A stretch of DNA of 64,000 nucleotides from Sphingopyxis sp. JAI108 (GCF_013410105.1 NZ_JACCCJ010000001.1:1240001-1304000); one strand, 5' to 3'; counted from the first letter of the stretch, positions 15,896-24,802 are shown. Numbers and translations are program-made. The notes: generated by a model not told the origin, from the letters alone.

Positions 15896-17589
15896 GAACA
15901 GCGGTTGAAGCCCGCGCCGCGCACCGCGCGCCCCGGTGTCGCGCCGCTATGTTCGCCGTTCCGTAGCACCGCGACGCCGTTGACGAACACGTCGCGCACG
16001 CCGACTGAATATTGGTGCGGCTTCTCGAAGGTCGACCGGTCGCCGATCACTGCCGGGTCGAACACCACGACATCGGCATAATAGCCGGGCCTGAGCGCCC
16101 CGCGATCCTTGATCCCCAAATTGGTCGCGGGCAGGGTGGTCAGACGATAGACCGCCTGTTCGAGCGGGATCAGCTTTTCGTCGCGGACATAGCGGCCGAG
16201 CAGCCGGGCGAAATTGCCATAGGTGCGCGGGTGTGCGCCCGATTTCAGGAAAACGCCCTCGGGCGCCTGCGACGCCGCATCGGATCCGAAGCTCATCCAC
16301 GGCAGCTGGATCTGCTTGCGGACATTGTCCTCGGACATCAGGAAATAGACGGTGCCGACGCGCGAGCCGTCCTCGACGACGAGGTCCATCGCCGTCTCTT
16401 CGGGCGACTTGCTGCGCATCGCCGCGACCTCCGCCAGCGTCTTGCCGGTCAGCGGCTTCAGCGCGTCATTCTTGAACCCCGACAGGATCATCTTGTCAGC
16501 GCCCGCGCCGAAATAGAGATTTTCCCAGTCGCTTCCGGGCTTCTTCATTTCCTCGGCAACGCGGGCGCGGATCGCCGGGTCTTTCAGGCGCTCGATCCAC
16601 TTCTCGAGCCCGCCCGCCTGCACCCACGTCGGCATCGCGGCGTCGAGCCCGGTGGCGCCCGCGGTATAAGTATACATATCGGTCGTGATCCGCAGTCCCG
16701 CGGCGCGGGCATCCTCGATCTTCTTCACGATCGCGCTGAGCTTGCCCCAATTGCTGCGCCCCGCCATCTTTAGGTGATAGATTTCCGCCGGCGCCCCCGA
16801 ACGGCGCGATATGTCGATCAACTCGTCGACCGCCTCCTCGATCCGGTCGCCTTCGGACCGCATGTGGCTGATATACATGCCGCCGCATTTCGCGGCCTCG
16901 CTCGTCAGCGCGACGAGTTCGTCGGTTTCGGCGTAGGAGCCGGGCGCATAGATGATCGAGCTGCCGACGCCCATCGCACCCTCGTTCATCGCCTGTCGCA
17001 CCAGCGCGCGCATCCGGGCAAGCTGCTCGGGGGTCGGATCGACGTCGCCCTCGCCCAGTTCGTGCACACGCACCGTCGCCGCGCCGACGAAGCTTGCGAT
17101 ATTGGTCGAAATGCCGCGTTTTTCGAGCCAGCCGAAATAATCGCCGAGCGTCGTCCATTCGATCGGATATTTGATGTCGCCCTGCCGCTCCGTTTCCTGG
17201 GCTTTCATCGCCGCGTTCATCGGTCCCATCGACCAGCCTTCGCCCATCACCTCCAGCGTAACGCCCTGGCGGATATCGCTCTGGCTTCTGGGATCGGCGA
17301 TCAGCGATTCGGTCGCCCAGCTCAGCATGTTGATAAAGCCGGGCGCGACCGCCATGCCCTTGGCCGAAACCTCGCTCTTCGCCGTTCCGTCGATCTTGCC
17401 CATCGCGACGATGCGATCGTCCTTGATTGCGACATCGCCGACGACGGGCGGCTTGCCCGACCCGTCATAGAGCGTGCCGCCGCGGATGATCAGGTCATAG
17501 GCCGGCGCCTGCGCGACTGCGGCGGCGGATATGAGCATCGAACTGCAAAGCAGCAACAGGGAGGGTGCGAAGCGCCGGTGCGATGCCAT
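15892..17589 (-). CDS. Amidohydrolase, N-acyl-D-amino-acid deacylase family
   Basis: Exported protein of 565 residues with a signal peptide to about AAVAQA. The urease-like amidohydrolase fold is clear: YDLIIRGGTLYDGSGKPPVVGDVAIKDDRIVAMG, VAPGFIN, and the C-terminal GALRPGYYADVVVFDP. The D-aminoacylase branch is indicated by GGMYISHMRSEGDRIEEAVDE (His 242), EIYHLKMAG (His 272) and SFGSDAAS (Asp 437). However, the PGFIDxHxH motif reads PGFINMLSW (residues 83-91), and the metal-bridging Cys region reads VMGEGWS, so the alpha-metal ligands are missing. It may use one metal or a different chemistry. It lies directly downstream of the XRE-cupin regulator gene (23-bp gap, same strand). Confidence 0.85.
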   Translation of the reverse strand: MASHRRFAPSLLLLCSSMLISAAAVAQAPAYDLIIRGGTLYDGSGKPPVVGDVAIKDDRIVAMGKIDGTAKSEVSAKGMAVAPGFINMLSWATESLIADPRSQSDIRQGVTLEVMGEGWSMGPMNAAMKAQETERQGDIKYPIEWTTLGDYFGWLEKRGISTNIASFVGAATVRVHELGEGDVDPTPEQLARMRALVRQAMNEGAMGVGSSIIYAPGSYAETDELVALTSEAAKCGGMYISHMRSEGDRIEEAVDELIDISRRSGAPAEIYHLKMAGRSNWGKLSAIVKKIEDARAAGLRITTDMYTYTAGATGLDAAMPTWVQAGGLEKWIERLKDPAIRARVAEEMKKPGSDWENLYFGAGADKMILSGFKNDALKPLTGKTLAEVAAMRSKSPEETAMDLVVEDGSRVGTVYFLMSEDNVRKQIQLPWMSFGSDAASQAPEGVFLKSGAHPRTYGNFARLLGRYVRDEKLIPLEQAVYRLTTLPATNLGIKDRGALRPGYYADVVVFDPAVIGDRSTFEKPHQYSVGVRDVFVNGVAVLRNGEHSGATPGRAVRGAGFNRCS

Positions 17590-17612
17590 ATCATTCTCCA
17601 GGGTCAGGTTAG

Positions 17613-18236
17613 TCAGCCGTGCAGGCTCATCAGCGAATCCATCAGTCCGTCGTCGGCGCTCGAGCAGACGCCGAGCACCAGCGCCTCCTCATATCCATCG
17701 GCGACGACATAGGCGTGGCCCATCGACGAATCGATATAGATGCCCTGGCCAACGTCGAGCGTGACCGGGTCGTAAAATTCACTGTGCACCTCGATCCGCC
17801 CTTCGAGGACATAGATGAACTCCTCGCCCTGGTGATGGACGAGTTCGCCGAATTCGCGCGCGCTGTGGGCGCGGATGCGCGTCAGGATCGGGATCATCCG
17901 TTTCTGGCGCAAATCGGTGCAGAGATAGTGATAGTCGTAATTATCGGTCGTGACGCGCGCCGCGCGTTCGATGGTCCCGATGCTGCGGCGTCCGGTGACG
18001 CGCGGTGCGGCATCTTCCTCATCCTCTGCGAAGAGGTCCGACATGCGAATCTTGAGTCGCTGGCTGAGCTGTTGGAGCTTGTCGTAGCTCAAAGTCAGCC
18101 GGTCGTGCTCGACCTTCGACAGCGTCGAAACAGGAATGCCCGACTTCGCGCTCATTTCCTTGAGCGTCCAGCCGTTGCGCGCCCTTATGCCCTTCATCAC
18201 CGCGCCGAGCGTCGGCGGGGTAGCACGGTCCGCCAT
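17613..18236 (-). CDS. XRE-family regulator with C-terminal cupin domain
   Basis: Two-domain regulator of 207 residues. ATG 18236 is chosen with GGAAA upstream; an in-frame TTG at 18248 is possible. Residues about 10-65 are an HTH_3 domain (GIRARNGWTLKEMSAKSGIPVSTLSKVEHDRLTLSYDKLQQLSQRL). Residues about 120-195 are a cupin (HHQGEEFIYVLEGRIEVHSEFYDPVTLDVGQGIYIDSSMGHAYV). Such XRE-cupin proteins, like PuuR, sense amines, amino acids or their derivatives and act mainly as repressors. It sits between the amidohydrolase and the divergent serine hydrolase genes. The promoter element in front of it recurs before the dipeptidase gene at 21449. Confidence 0.9.
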   Translation of the reverse strand: MADRATPPTLGAVMKGIRARNGWTLKEMSAKSGIPVSTLSKVEHDRLTLSYDKLQQLSQRLKIRMSDLFAEDEEDAAPRVTGRRSIGTIERAARVTTDNYDYHYLCTDLRQKRMIPILTRIRAHSAREFGELVHHQGEEFIYVLEGRIEVHSEFYDPVTLDVGQGIYIDSSMGHAYVVADGYEEALVLGVCSSADDGLMDSLMSLHG

Positions 18237-18255
18237 CAGTTTTTCCAATCCCCGT

Positions 18256-18290
18256 TTGACAATTTTCTAATCAGGATCATTATGTCCCTA
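18256..18290 (+). promoter_or_regulatory. Promoter/operator shared with 21386
   Basis: TTGACA (18256-18261) followed by ATTTTCTAATCAGGATC and CATTAT (18278-18283) looks like a vegetative promoter for the serine hydrolase gene. Twenty of the first 25 bases match the element at 21386-21410. The conserved TAATCAGGAT/GATTAGGACA part lies between -35 and -10, where a repressor would act. It is in the divergent region next to the XRE-cupin gene, the likely regulator. Confidence 0.55.
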
Positions 18291-18377
18291 TCGGGCTAAC
18301 AGTCGTTGGCCCTTGGTAAGGGGTCGCGCGGCTGGCCGCAAGGTGTTGCAGGACGCGCCAGACAAAAGGGGAAAGCG

Positions 18378-20357
18378 ATGCGTTTCATCCGCAAGGCGAT
18401 GATCGGGCTGGCGGCCTTTGCCGCACTGCCGCTGGCGGCGCAGGGGCCGGTGCCCGCGCCTGCCGTAAAGAAGGCCGAGGCAACTGCGTCGGCCGCCAAG
18501 ACAGCCGCGGCGCCGGCTTCGCTCGACCCCAAGGATCTCGAAGCCTGGATGGACGGATATCTGCCCTATGCGCTCGAACGCGGACGCATTCCGGGCGCAG
18601 TCGTCGTCGTCGTGCGCGGCGGCGAGGTCGTGCTTGAGAAGGGCTATGGCTATTCGGATGTCGCGAAGCGTGCGCCAGTCCTGCCCGAGACCACGCTTTT
18701 CCGCCCCGGTTCGGTGTCGAAGCTGCTGACCTGGACCGCGGTGATGCAGCAGGTCGAGGCGGGCAAGATCGATCTCGACAAGGACGTCAACGCGTACCTC
18801 GATTTCAAGATTCCGCCCTTTGAGGGCAAGCCGGTGACGATGCGCAACATCATGACGCACACCGCGGGCTTCGAGGAATCGGTGCGTCACCTGATCAGCA
18901 GCGATCCCAAGGCGGTGATGACGCTGAAGAAGCAGATGCCGCTCGCGCTGCCCGAACGCGTCTTCGCGCCGGGCACGACGCCGGCCTATTCCAACTATGC
19001 GACGGCGCTCGCGGGCTATATCGTCGAACGCGTCAGCGGCGAAAATTTCGACAATTATATCGAGAACCATATCTTCAAGCCGCTCGGCATGGCGCATTCG
19101 TCTTTCCGCCAGCCGCTCCCCGCGCGGCTCGCGCCGCATATGTCCAAGGGCTATCCCGACATCACGCAAAAGCCCGAGCCGTTCGAAATGGTCATCCCCG
19201 CGCCCGCGGGTAGCCTTTCGTCGAGCGGTGCTGACATGGCGAAGTTCATGATCGCGCATCTGAACAACGGTGCGGGGCTGATGAAGCCCGAAACCGCAAA
19301 GATGATGCACGATTTCAAGGCGCCCGGCGTCGGCCCGCTCAACAGCATGGCGCTTGGCTTCTATGAGCAATGGGTCAACGGCCACCGCGCCATCGCGCAT
19401 GGCGGCGATACCGTCTGGTTCCACTCCTATCTCTGGCTGTTCCCCGATGCCGATGTCGGAATCTTCGTGTCGATGAACAGCGCAGGCAAGGACGGCGCGG
19501 CGGGCGCGGTGCGTAGCGCGCTATTCCACAAATTCGCCGACCGCTACCTGCCGGGTCCGGCCGAAAAGCCGGCGCAGGTCGATGCCAAGACCGCCGCGCA
19601 GCACGCGCAGATGATGGTCGGCAATTACATCAGCAGTCGTGGCAGCTTCACCAACTTCATGAGCCTGTTCGGGCTGTTGGGACAGGCGACGATCGGATTG
19701 ACCGAGGATGGCAAGATCAGCCTTCCGGCGCTCGACGGGCTCGGCGCGGGCGCGCGCGACTGGGTCGAGGTCGAGCCCTTCGTGTGGCGCGACACCGGCA
19801 CCGGCGAGCGGCTTGCCGCCGAGGTGAAGGACGGCCGCGTCGTGCGGTGGAGCGTCGACGCCGGATCGCCTTTCATGGTGTTCGAACCCGCGCCTGCCAG
19901 CGTCAACGCCGCCTGGCTCAATCCCGCGCTGATCTTCGCCTTTGGCATCATCCTGCTCGCCGCGCTGGCGTGGCCGGTGCGTGCGATGGTCCGCCGCAGC
20001 TTCAAGGCCGACTTTGCGCTTACGGGCAAGTCGCTCCGCGCCTATCGCCTGTCGCGCGTCTTCGCCTGGCTCGCGATCGGCGCGCTCGTCGGCTGGATCG
20101 GGTTGATCGCCGCCTTCTCGGCCGACATCGGCAGCATCGGCGGCCCGCTCGACTGGCTCATCCACCTGCTGCGCATCCTGACCCCGCTCGCCGCCTTCGG
20201 GCTGCTCGCGACGGCCGCCTGGCACTTGTGGCTCGCTATCAAGGACAAGCGGCGCTGGACGATGAAGCTCGGCGCGGTGCTGCTGATCCTCGCCGCGCTG
20301 ATACTCGTCTGGGTGACGCTCGTCTTCCACCTCTACGGCTTTGGGATGGTCTATTGA
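18378..20357 (+). CDS. Serine hydrolase, class C beta-lactamase fold, with C-terminal membrane domain
   Basis: Protein of 659 residues from ATG 18378 (AAAGGGGAAAGCG upstream). Signal peptide about 1-21, then a penicillin-recognising serine hydrolase domain (about 50-400): Ser112-x-x-Lys115 in RPGSVSK, Tyr204-Ser-Asn206, and HGG in AIAHGGDTVW. Residues about 525-659 hold roughly four membrane segments, so the catalytic domain is tethered on the periplasmic side. Relatives include D-Ala-D-Ala carboxypeptidases, D-aminopeptidases and esterases. In this locus a peptidase acting on D-residue peptides is plausible but not shown. The stop overlaps the ATG of the epimerase gene (TGATG), so the two genes are coupled. 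Confidence 0.9.
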   Translation: MRFIRKAMIGLAAFAALPLAAQGPVPAPAVKKAEATASAAKTAAAPASLDPKDLEAWMDGYLPYALERGRIPGAVVVVVRGGEVVLEKGYGYSDVAKRAPVLPETTLFRPGSVSKLLTWTAVMQQVEAGKIDLDKDVNAYLDFKIPPFEGKPVTMRNIMTHTAGFEESVRHLISSDPKAVMTLKKQMPLALPERVFAPGTTPAYSNYATALAGYIVERVSGENFDNYIENHIFKPLGMAHSSFRQPLPARLAPHMSKGYPDITQKPEPFEMVIPAPAGSLSSSGADMAKFMIAHLNNGAGLMKPETAKMMHDFKAPGVGPLNSMALGFYEQWVNGHRAIAHGGDTVWFHSYLWLFPDADVGIFVSMNSAGKDGAAGAVRSALFHKFADRYLPGPAEKPAQVDAKTAAQHAQMMVGNYISSRGSFTNFMSLFGLLGQATIGLTEDGKISLPALDGLGAGARDWVEVEPFVWRDTGTGERLAAEVKDGRVVRWSVDAGSPFMVFEPAPASVNAAWLNPALIFAFGIILLAALAWPVRAMVRRSFKADFALTGKSLRAYRLSRVFAWLAIGALVGWIGLIAAFSADIGSIGGPLDWLIHLLRILTPLAAFGLLATAAWHLWLAIKDKRRWTMKLGAVLLILAALILVWVTLVFHLYGFGMVY

Positions 20358-21364
20358 TGGCGACGCAGAGCAGGCAGAAAATGACGCTCGACCTTCGGGT
20401 CGGGCGTTTTCCCTATCATCAGCCGTTCCGCATTTCGGGGCATGTCTTCACCGAAACCGCGCTGCTCGTCGCCGAGATATCCGACGGCTCGCATGTCGGG
20501 CGCGGGGAGGGGGCCGGGGTCTATTATCTCGGCGACGATATCGATCATATGCTCGCCGAAGCGACCGGCGTGCGCGATGCGATCGAGCAGGGCGCGACGC
20601 GCGCGGAACTGCAACAGCTCCTTCCGCCCGGCGGTGCCCGCAATGCGCTCGACTGTGCTTTCTGGGATCTCGAAGCCAAGCAGGCGGGCCGCCCCGTGTG
20701 GGAGCTTGCCGGGCTGGAATCCCCGAAAGCACTGCGATCGACGCTGACTCTGGGCGCCGACAGCCCGGACAATATGGCGAAAGCCGCACTGGCGATCGAC
20801 GCGCAAGCCCCGGTCAAGGTCAAGCTGACCGGCGATTTGACAGACGACATCGCGCGGGTCGTCGCAATCCGCACGGCGCGGCCCGATGCGTGGATCGGCG
20901 TCGATGCCAATCAGGGTTATGACATCGGCACGCTTTCCGACCTGCTGCCGGTTCTCGTCTCGATGCGCATCGCGCAGCTCGAGCAGCCATTGAAACGCGG
21001 GCGCGAGGCCGATCTCGACGGCCTCAAGCGGCCCTTGCCCTTCGTCGCCGACGAAAGCGCGCTGTCACTTACCGACACCGCCTCGCTTGTCGGGCGCTTC
21101 GACGTCGTGAACATCAAGCTCGATAAATGTGGCGGGCTGACCGAGGGGCTGGCGATCGCGCGGCAGGCGAAGAAGCTCGGCCTCGACGTGATGGTCGGCA
21201 ACATGATGGGCACAAGCCTGTCGATGGCACCCTCCTACCTGGTCGGGCAGCTGTGCGACATCGTGGATCTCGACGGGCCGACCTTTCTTGCGCGCGATCG
21301 CGTGCCCGGCGTCGAATATCGCGATGGCATGATTCATTGTCCGGCGGAAATTTGGGGTTCGTGA
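20357..21364 (+). CDS. dgcA: Dipeptide epimerase / N-acetyl-D-Glu racemase-type enolase-superfamily enzyme (DgcA-like)
   Basis: Enolase-superfamily enzyme of 335 residues. Catalytic lysines in VKVKLTGD (Lys154/156) and NIKLDKCGG (Lys254), with metal ligands Asp183 (GVDANQGY), Glu209 (LEQPL) and Asp232 (ADES), are all present, as in L-Ala-D/L-Glu epimerase. The DLDGP motif (Asp304-x-Asp306) resembles the DxD pair that binds the dipeptide alpha-amino group in that enzyme. A close alternative is DgcA, which converts N-acetyl-D-glutamate to N-acetyl-L-glutamate in the DgcN-DgcA pathway; a DgcN-type gene lies at 24803. The start overlaps the serine hydrolase stop. The symbol is provisional. Confidence 0.85.
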   Translation: MATQSRQKMTLDLRVGRFPYHQPFRISGHVFTETALLVAEISDGSHVGRGEGAGVYYLGDDIDHMLAEATGVRDAIEQGATRAELQQLLPPGGARNALDCAFWDLEAKQAGRPVWELAGLESPKALRSTLTLGADSPDNMAKAALAIDAQAPVKVKLTGDLTDDIARVVAIRTARPDAWIGVDANQGYDIGTLSDLLPVLVSMRIAQLEQPLKRGREADLDGLKRPLPFVADESALSLTDTASLVGRFDVVNIKLDKCGGLTEGLAIARQAKKLGLDVMVGNMMGTSLSMAPSYLVGQLCDIVDLDGPTFLARDRVPGVEYRDGMIHCPAEIWGS

Positions 21365-21372
21365 CAATTTGA

Positions 21373-21413
21373 TGTCCTAAATGGGTTGACAATTTTCCGA
21401 TTAGGACAATAGT
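21373..21413 (+). promoter_or_regulatory. Promoter with 8-bp inverted repeat, shared with 18256
   Basis: TGTCCTAA (21373-21380) and TTAGGACA (21401-21408) form a perfect 8-bp inverted repeat flanking a -35 TTGACA at 21386-21391. The segment TTGACAATTTTC followed by GATTAGGA matches the element in front of the serine hydrolase at 18256. A -10 near 21408-21414 is weak. It drives the dipeptidase gene at 21449 and probably the genes to 29731. Repression by the XRE-cupin protein is inferred. Confidence 0.55.
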
Positions 21414-21448
21414 CTTGAAATTGAGATTTTCGTAAGAAGGAGGCTGGA

Positions 21449-22591
21449 ATGACGACGTCATTCCCGATGACGCGCCGCGCGGCACTCGCGGGCGCGGTCG
21501 GGGTCACTTTGTCCGCGCCGATGGTGGGTCGCGGCGCCTATGCCTTCGCTGCGGCGCCCGCAAAGGCCTATTCGCGCCGCACGGTTGACCTCGTCGCTTC
21601 CTCGCTCGTCATCGACATGCTCGCGCCGCTCAAGATCACGCTGGAAGAAGATTATGTGGCGCACCGGCTGACTGATGCCGAGGCGGCGGAGTTCAAGGCG
21701 TCGGGTATCACCGGTTTCCACAATGCCTATGGCCTCGGCGGACCTGACGCAAAGCAACAGGCGTTGACCTTCCTCGCAGGCTGGCAGGGCTTTGCGGGAC
21801 GCAACAGCCACGTCTTCACCCTCGTCGATACCGCCGCCGATCTCGACCGCGCGAAATCCGAGGGCAAATGCGCTGTCATCATGGGCATCCAGAACGCCGA
21901 GCATTTCGAGACGGTCGCGGACGTCGCGCTGTTCCGCCGCCTCGGCCTGCGCTGTTCGCAGCTTACCTATAACAGCCAGAACCGCATCGGATCGGGCAGC
22001 ACCGATCGCGTCGACGGCGGCGTCAGCGACTATGGCGCAGCGATTATCACCGAAATGGAAAAGCAGAAGATGCTCGTCGACGTCTCGCATTGCGGCGACC
22101 GGACGACGCTCGACGCCATCGACATCGCCAAGGGGCCGATCGCGATCACGCACAGCAATGCCCGCGCTCTCGTTGATCATCCGCGCGTCAAGACCGACGA
22201 AGCGATTAAGGCGCTCGCGGCAAAGGGCGGGGTGATGGGCATCACCGGCGTGCGCATGTTCGTGCGCAGCACCGACCCCACCCATGTCGGGCACATGGCC
22301 GATCATATCGACCATGTCGCAAAGCTCGTCGGCATTGATCATGTCGGCATCGGCTCCGACGCGGACCTTCACGGCTATGACGACATGAAGCCTGATGAAT
22401 ATGCCGTGCTGAAGGGCGCCTACAAGGACAGCTACGCCTTTCGAGACAAGATCGACATCGATGGTTTCGACCATCCATTGAAGACCTTCGACCTCGTCGA
22501 GGAACTCATTCGCCGCAACTATTCGAACGATAACATCCGGGCCGTGCTCGGTGGCAATTTCCGCCGCCTGCTCGCCCAAGTCTGGGGGTAA
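21449..22591 (+). CDS. M19 dipeptidase family protein, Tat-exported, first metal motif absent
   Basis: Protein of 380 residues with a twin-arginine signal (MTRRAALAGAVGV), so it folds before export to the periplasm. The renal-dipeptidase (peptidase M19) fold is recognised from DVSHCGD (His214), ITHSNARAL (His235) and GIGSD (Asp304). The N-terminal H-x-D motif is replaced by IDMLAPL (residues 55-61), and the bridging Glu is replaced by Gln148 in MGIQNAEHF. A normal binuclear zinc site is therefore unlikely. The second M19 protein in this locus (28550) keeps every ligand. It may be a divergent hydrolase or a binding protein. A TonB receptor gene starts five bases after its stop. Confidence 0.87.
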   Translation: MTTSFPMTRRAALAGAVGVTLSAPMVGRGAYAFAAAPAKAYSRRTVDLVASSLVIDMLAPLKITLEEDYVAHRLTDAEAAEFKASGITGFHNAYGLGGPDAKQQALTFLAGWQGFAGRNSHVFTLVDTAADLDRAKSEGKCAVIMGIQNAEHFETVADVALFRRLGLRCSQLTYNSQNRIGSGSTDRVDGGVSDYGAAIITEMEKQKMLVDVSHCGDRTTLDAIDIAKGPIAITHSNARALVDHPRVKTDEAIKALAAKGGVMGITGVRMFVRSTDPTHVGHMADHIDHVAKLVGIDHVGIGSDADLHGYDDMKPDEYAVLKGAYKDSYAFRDKIDIDGFDHPLKTFDLVEELIRRNYSNDNIRAVLGGNFRRLLAQVWG

Positions 22592-22595
22592 GACG

Positions 22596-24782
22596 ATGAA
22601 CAAGGGACTTTTGGTAGCAGCAAGCATGGTCGCGGTGATCGCCGCGATGCCGGTACAGGCGCAGGAAGCGGGGGCGATCGAAGCCGCGGGCGAGATCGTT
22701 GTGACCGCACAGAAGCGCGTTCAGAATGTGCAGGACGTGCCGATCTCGATCTCGGTGGTCAGCGGCGAGGAACTGCAGGAACAGGGCTCGGCCTCGCTCG
22801 TCGACTATGCGGGCTATGTTCCCGGCATGAACGTCAGCAACGGCGGCACGCCTGGCCAGACGACGATCACGCTGCGCGGCGTCGCACCGCTCAATGCCAG
22901 CCAGACGGTCGGCATCTATCTCGACGATGCGCCGGTCGGGTCGAGCGCGCTCTATAACCGCGCTGGGCAGTTCACCATCGACCTCATGCCCTATGACCTC
23001 GAACGCATCGAAGTGCTCAAAGGCCCGCAGGGCACGCTCTATGGCGCGAGTTCGATCGGCGGCCTGGTCAAATATGTTACCGTCCAGCCCGACACGCGCG
23101 AATTCAAGGTGCGCGCGGGCGTCGAAGGTTTCACGATCAAGGACGCCGGCAGCCTCGGCTGGGGTGGGCAGGTCTATGTCAATGCGCCGATTGCGACCGA
23201 CACGCTCGCGATTTCGGGCAGCTTCGCATGGCGCAAGACGCCGGGCTGGGTCGACAGCGTCAACAATGCCGCGCTCAAGGACCAGAACGACTATGAACAG
23301 CGCGGCGGTCGCGCCGCGCTGCTGTGGCAGCCGACCCCCGAGCTCAGCGTAAAGCTCGCCGGCATCTGGCAGTCGCTCGATTCTGACGGCAATGGCCTCT
23401 ATGCCGCCGATCTCGACGGCAACCGTTTGGGCAACGGCCATTCGTTCAACAATTATGTGCCCGAATCCTACGACGTCGATCTCGATTATTATTCGGCGAC
23501 GATCGACTATGATTTCGGCGCGGCGACGCTGACGTCTGCGACGACCTACAGCAAAACGCAGAGCCGGCAGGTACAGGACGCGAGCTATGCGTTCGGCGTG
23601 CTTTTCCCGCTGCTCACCGGCGGTGCCATCGATCCCGGCATCACACCTTTCTCGCTCGACCTCGGGCTCAAGAAATGGACGCAGGAAGTCCGTCTCGCTT
23701 CGCCGAGCGGCGGGCGTTTCGAATGGATGATCGGCGGCTTCTTCACCGATGAAGAGACGAGCAATGCGCAGCTTGTCCGCTCGTTCGATATGGACGGCAA
23801 TGTCATCGCGCCGCTCGATCCGCTGGCGATCGTCGGCCTTCCGGCGACCTACAAGGAATATGCGATCTTCGGCAATGCGACTTTCAAGCTGAGCGAGCAG
23901 TTCGAGGTGACCGGCGGCCTTCGCTGGGCGCGCAACGAGCAGACCTTTACCCAGATCAGCTCGGGGGCGATCGTCCCCAGCGCCAATGATCCGGGCGAGT
24001 CGGCCGAAAGCGTCTGGACCTTCTCGGTCAGCCCGCAGTTCCATATCAACGAAGACGCCATGCTCTATGCGCGCGTCGCGACGGGCTATCGCCCCGGCGG
24101 CCCGAACGTCATCGTCCCCAATGTCCCGCCCAGCGTCGATGCCGACCGCATGACCAATTACGAGGTCGGGCTGAAAGCCGACTTCGCCGACCGCATGGTG
24201 TCGGTCGATGCCGCCTTCTTCTGGATGGACTGGACCGATATCCAGGTCACGCGCGCTTTCGGCGGCGTATCGGGCGGCGCGAACGGCGGCAAGGCGACGA
24301 GCAAGGGCTTCGAGGGTAGCCTGGCGCTGCGCCCGGCGCCGGGCCTGACGATCAGCGCCACCGGAAGCTACACCGACGCGAGCCTCAGCGAGGATGTGCC
24401 CGATATCAGCGGCCTCGACGGCGACCGCTTGCCCGCTGTACCCAAGTTCAGCGGCGCGCTGCGCGCCGATTATGCGTTCGAGCTGGGCGGCGGCAACCGG
24501 GGCAGCTTCGGCGCCGGCATCCGCCACGCGAGCAACCGCCTGTCGCTCGTCGAGAGCGATCCGCTCGTCGCGCGCGCCAAGGCTTACACCTCGGTCGACC
24601 TCAATGCGTCGGTGACCTTCGATGATCACTGGACGCTGCGCGCCTATGCGCGCAATCTGCTCGACAACAAGGGCGAGATGGCGCGGTCGACGCTTGCCGA
24701 CGGGATCAACCAGCCGAGCTTCCTAGCGATCTCGCCATTGCAGCCGCGCACGATCGGTGTCGCGCTCGACATGGCATTCTGA
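22596..24782 (+). CDS. TonB-dependent receptor
   Basis: Outer-membrane receptor of 728 residues from ATG 22596, preceded by GGGGGTAAG. Signal peptide to about MPVQAQ, TonB-box-like EIVVTAQKRVQNVQDVPISIS, plug with ITLRGVAPLNASQTVGIYLDDAP and DLERIEVLKGPQGTLYGASSIGG, and a barrel ending RTIGVALDMAF. It is encoded between an M19-family protein and the DUF1611 gene and is closely spaced with both, so it should import the peptide or D-amino-acid-containing compound that this operon degrades. Confidence 0.95.
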   Translation: MNKGLLVAASMVAVIAAMPVQAQEAGAIEAAGEIVVTAQKRVQNVQDVPISISVVSGEELQEQGSASLVDYAGYVPGMNVSNGGTPGQTTITLRGVAPLNASQTVGIYLDDAPVGSSALYNRAGQFTIDLMPYDLERIEVLKGPQGTLYGASSIGGLVKYVTVQPDTREFKVRAGVEGFTIKDAGSLGWGGQVYVNAPIATDTLAISGSFAWRKTPGWVDSVNNAALKDQNDYEQRGGRAALLWQPTPELSVKLAGIWQSLDSDGNGLYAADLDGNRLGNGHSFNNYVPESYDVDLDYYSATIDYDFGAATLTSATTYSKTQSRQVQDASYAFGVLFPLLTGGAIDPGITPFSLDLGLKKWTQEVRLASPSGGRFEWMIGGFFTDEETSNAQLVRSFDMDGNVIAPLDPLAIVGLPATYKEYAIFGNATFKLSEQFEVTGGLRWARNEQTFTQISSGAIVPSANDPGESAESVWTFSVSPQFHINEDAMLYARVATGYRPGGPNVIVPNVPPSVDADRMTNYEVGLKADFADRMVSVDAAFFWMDWTDIQVTRAFGGVSGGANGGKATSKGFEGSLALRPAPGLTISATGSYTDASLSEDVPDISGLDGDRLPAVPKFSGALRADYAFELGGGNRGSFGAGIRHASNRLSLVESDPLVARAKAYTSVDLNASVTFDDHWTLRAYARNLLDNKGEMARSTLADGINQPSFLAISPLQPRTIGVALDMAF

Positions 24783-24802
24783 GCGAATTGGAGTTGGACA
24801 AG

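Noticed and set aside
22506-24629. A 707-codon open frame antisense to the second-locus TonB receptor
   Set aside because: Same cause; no recognisable domain.
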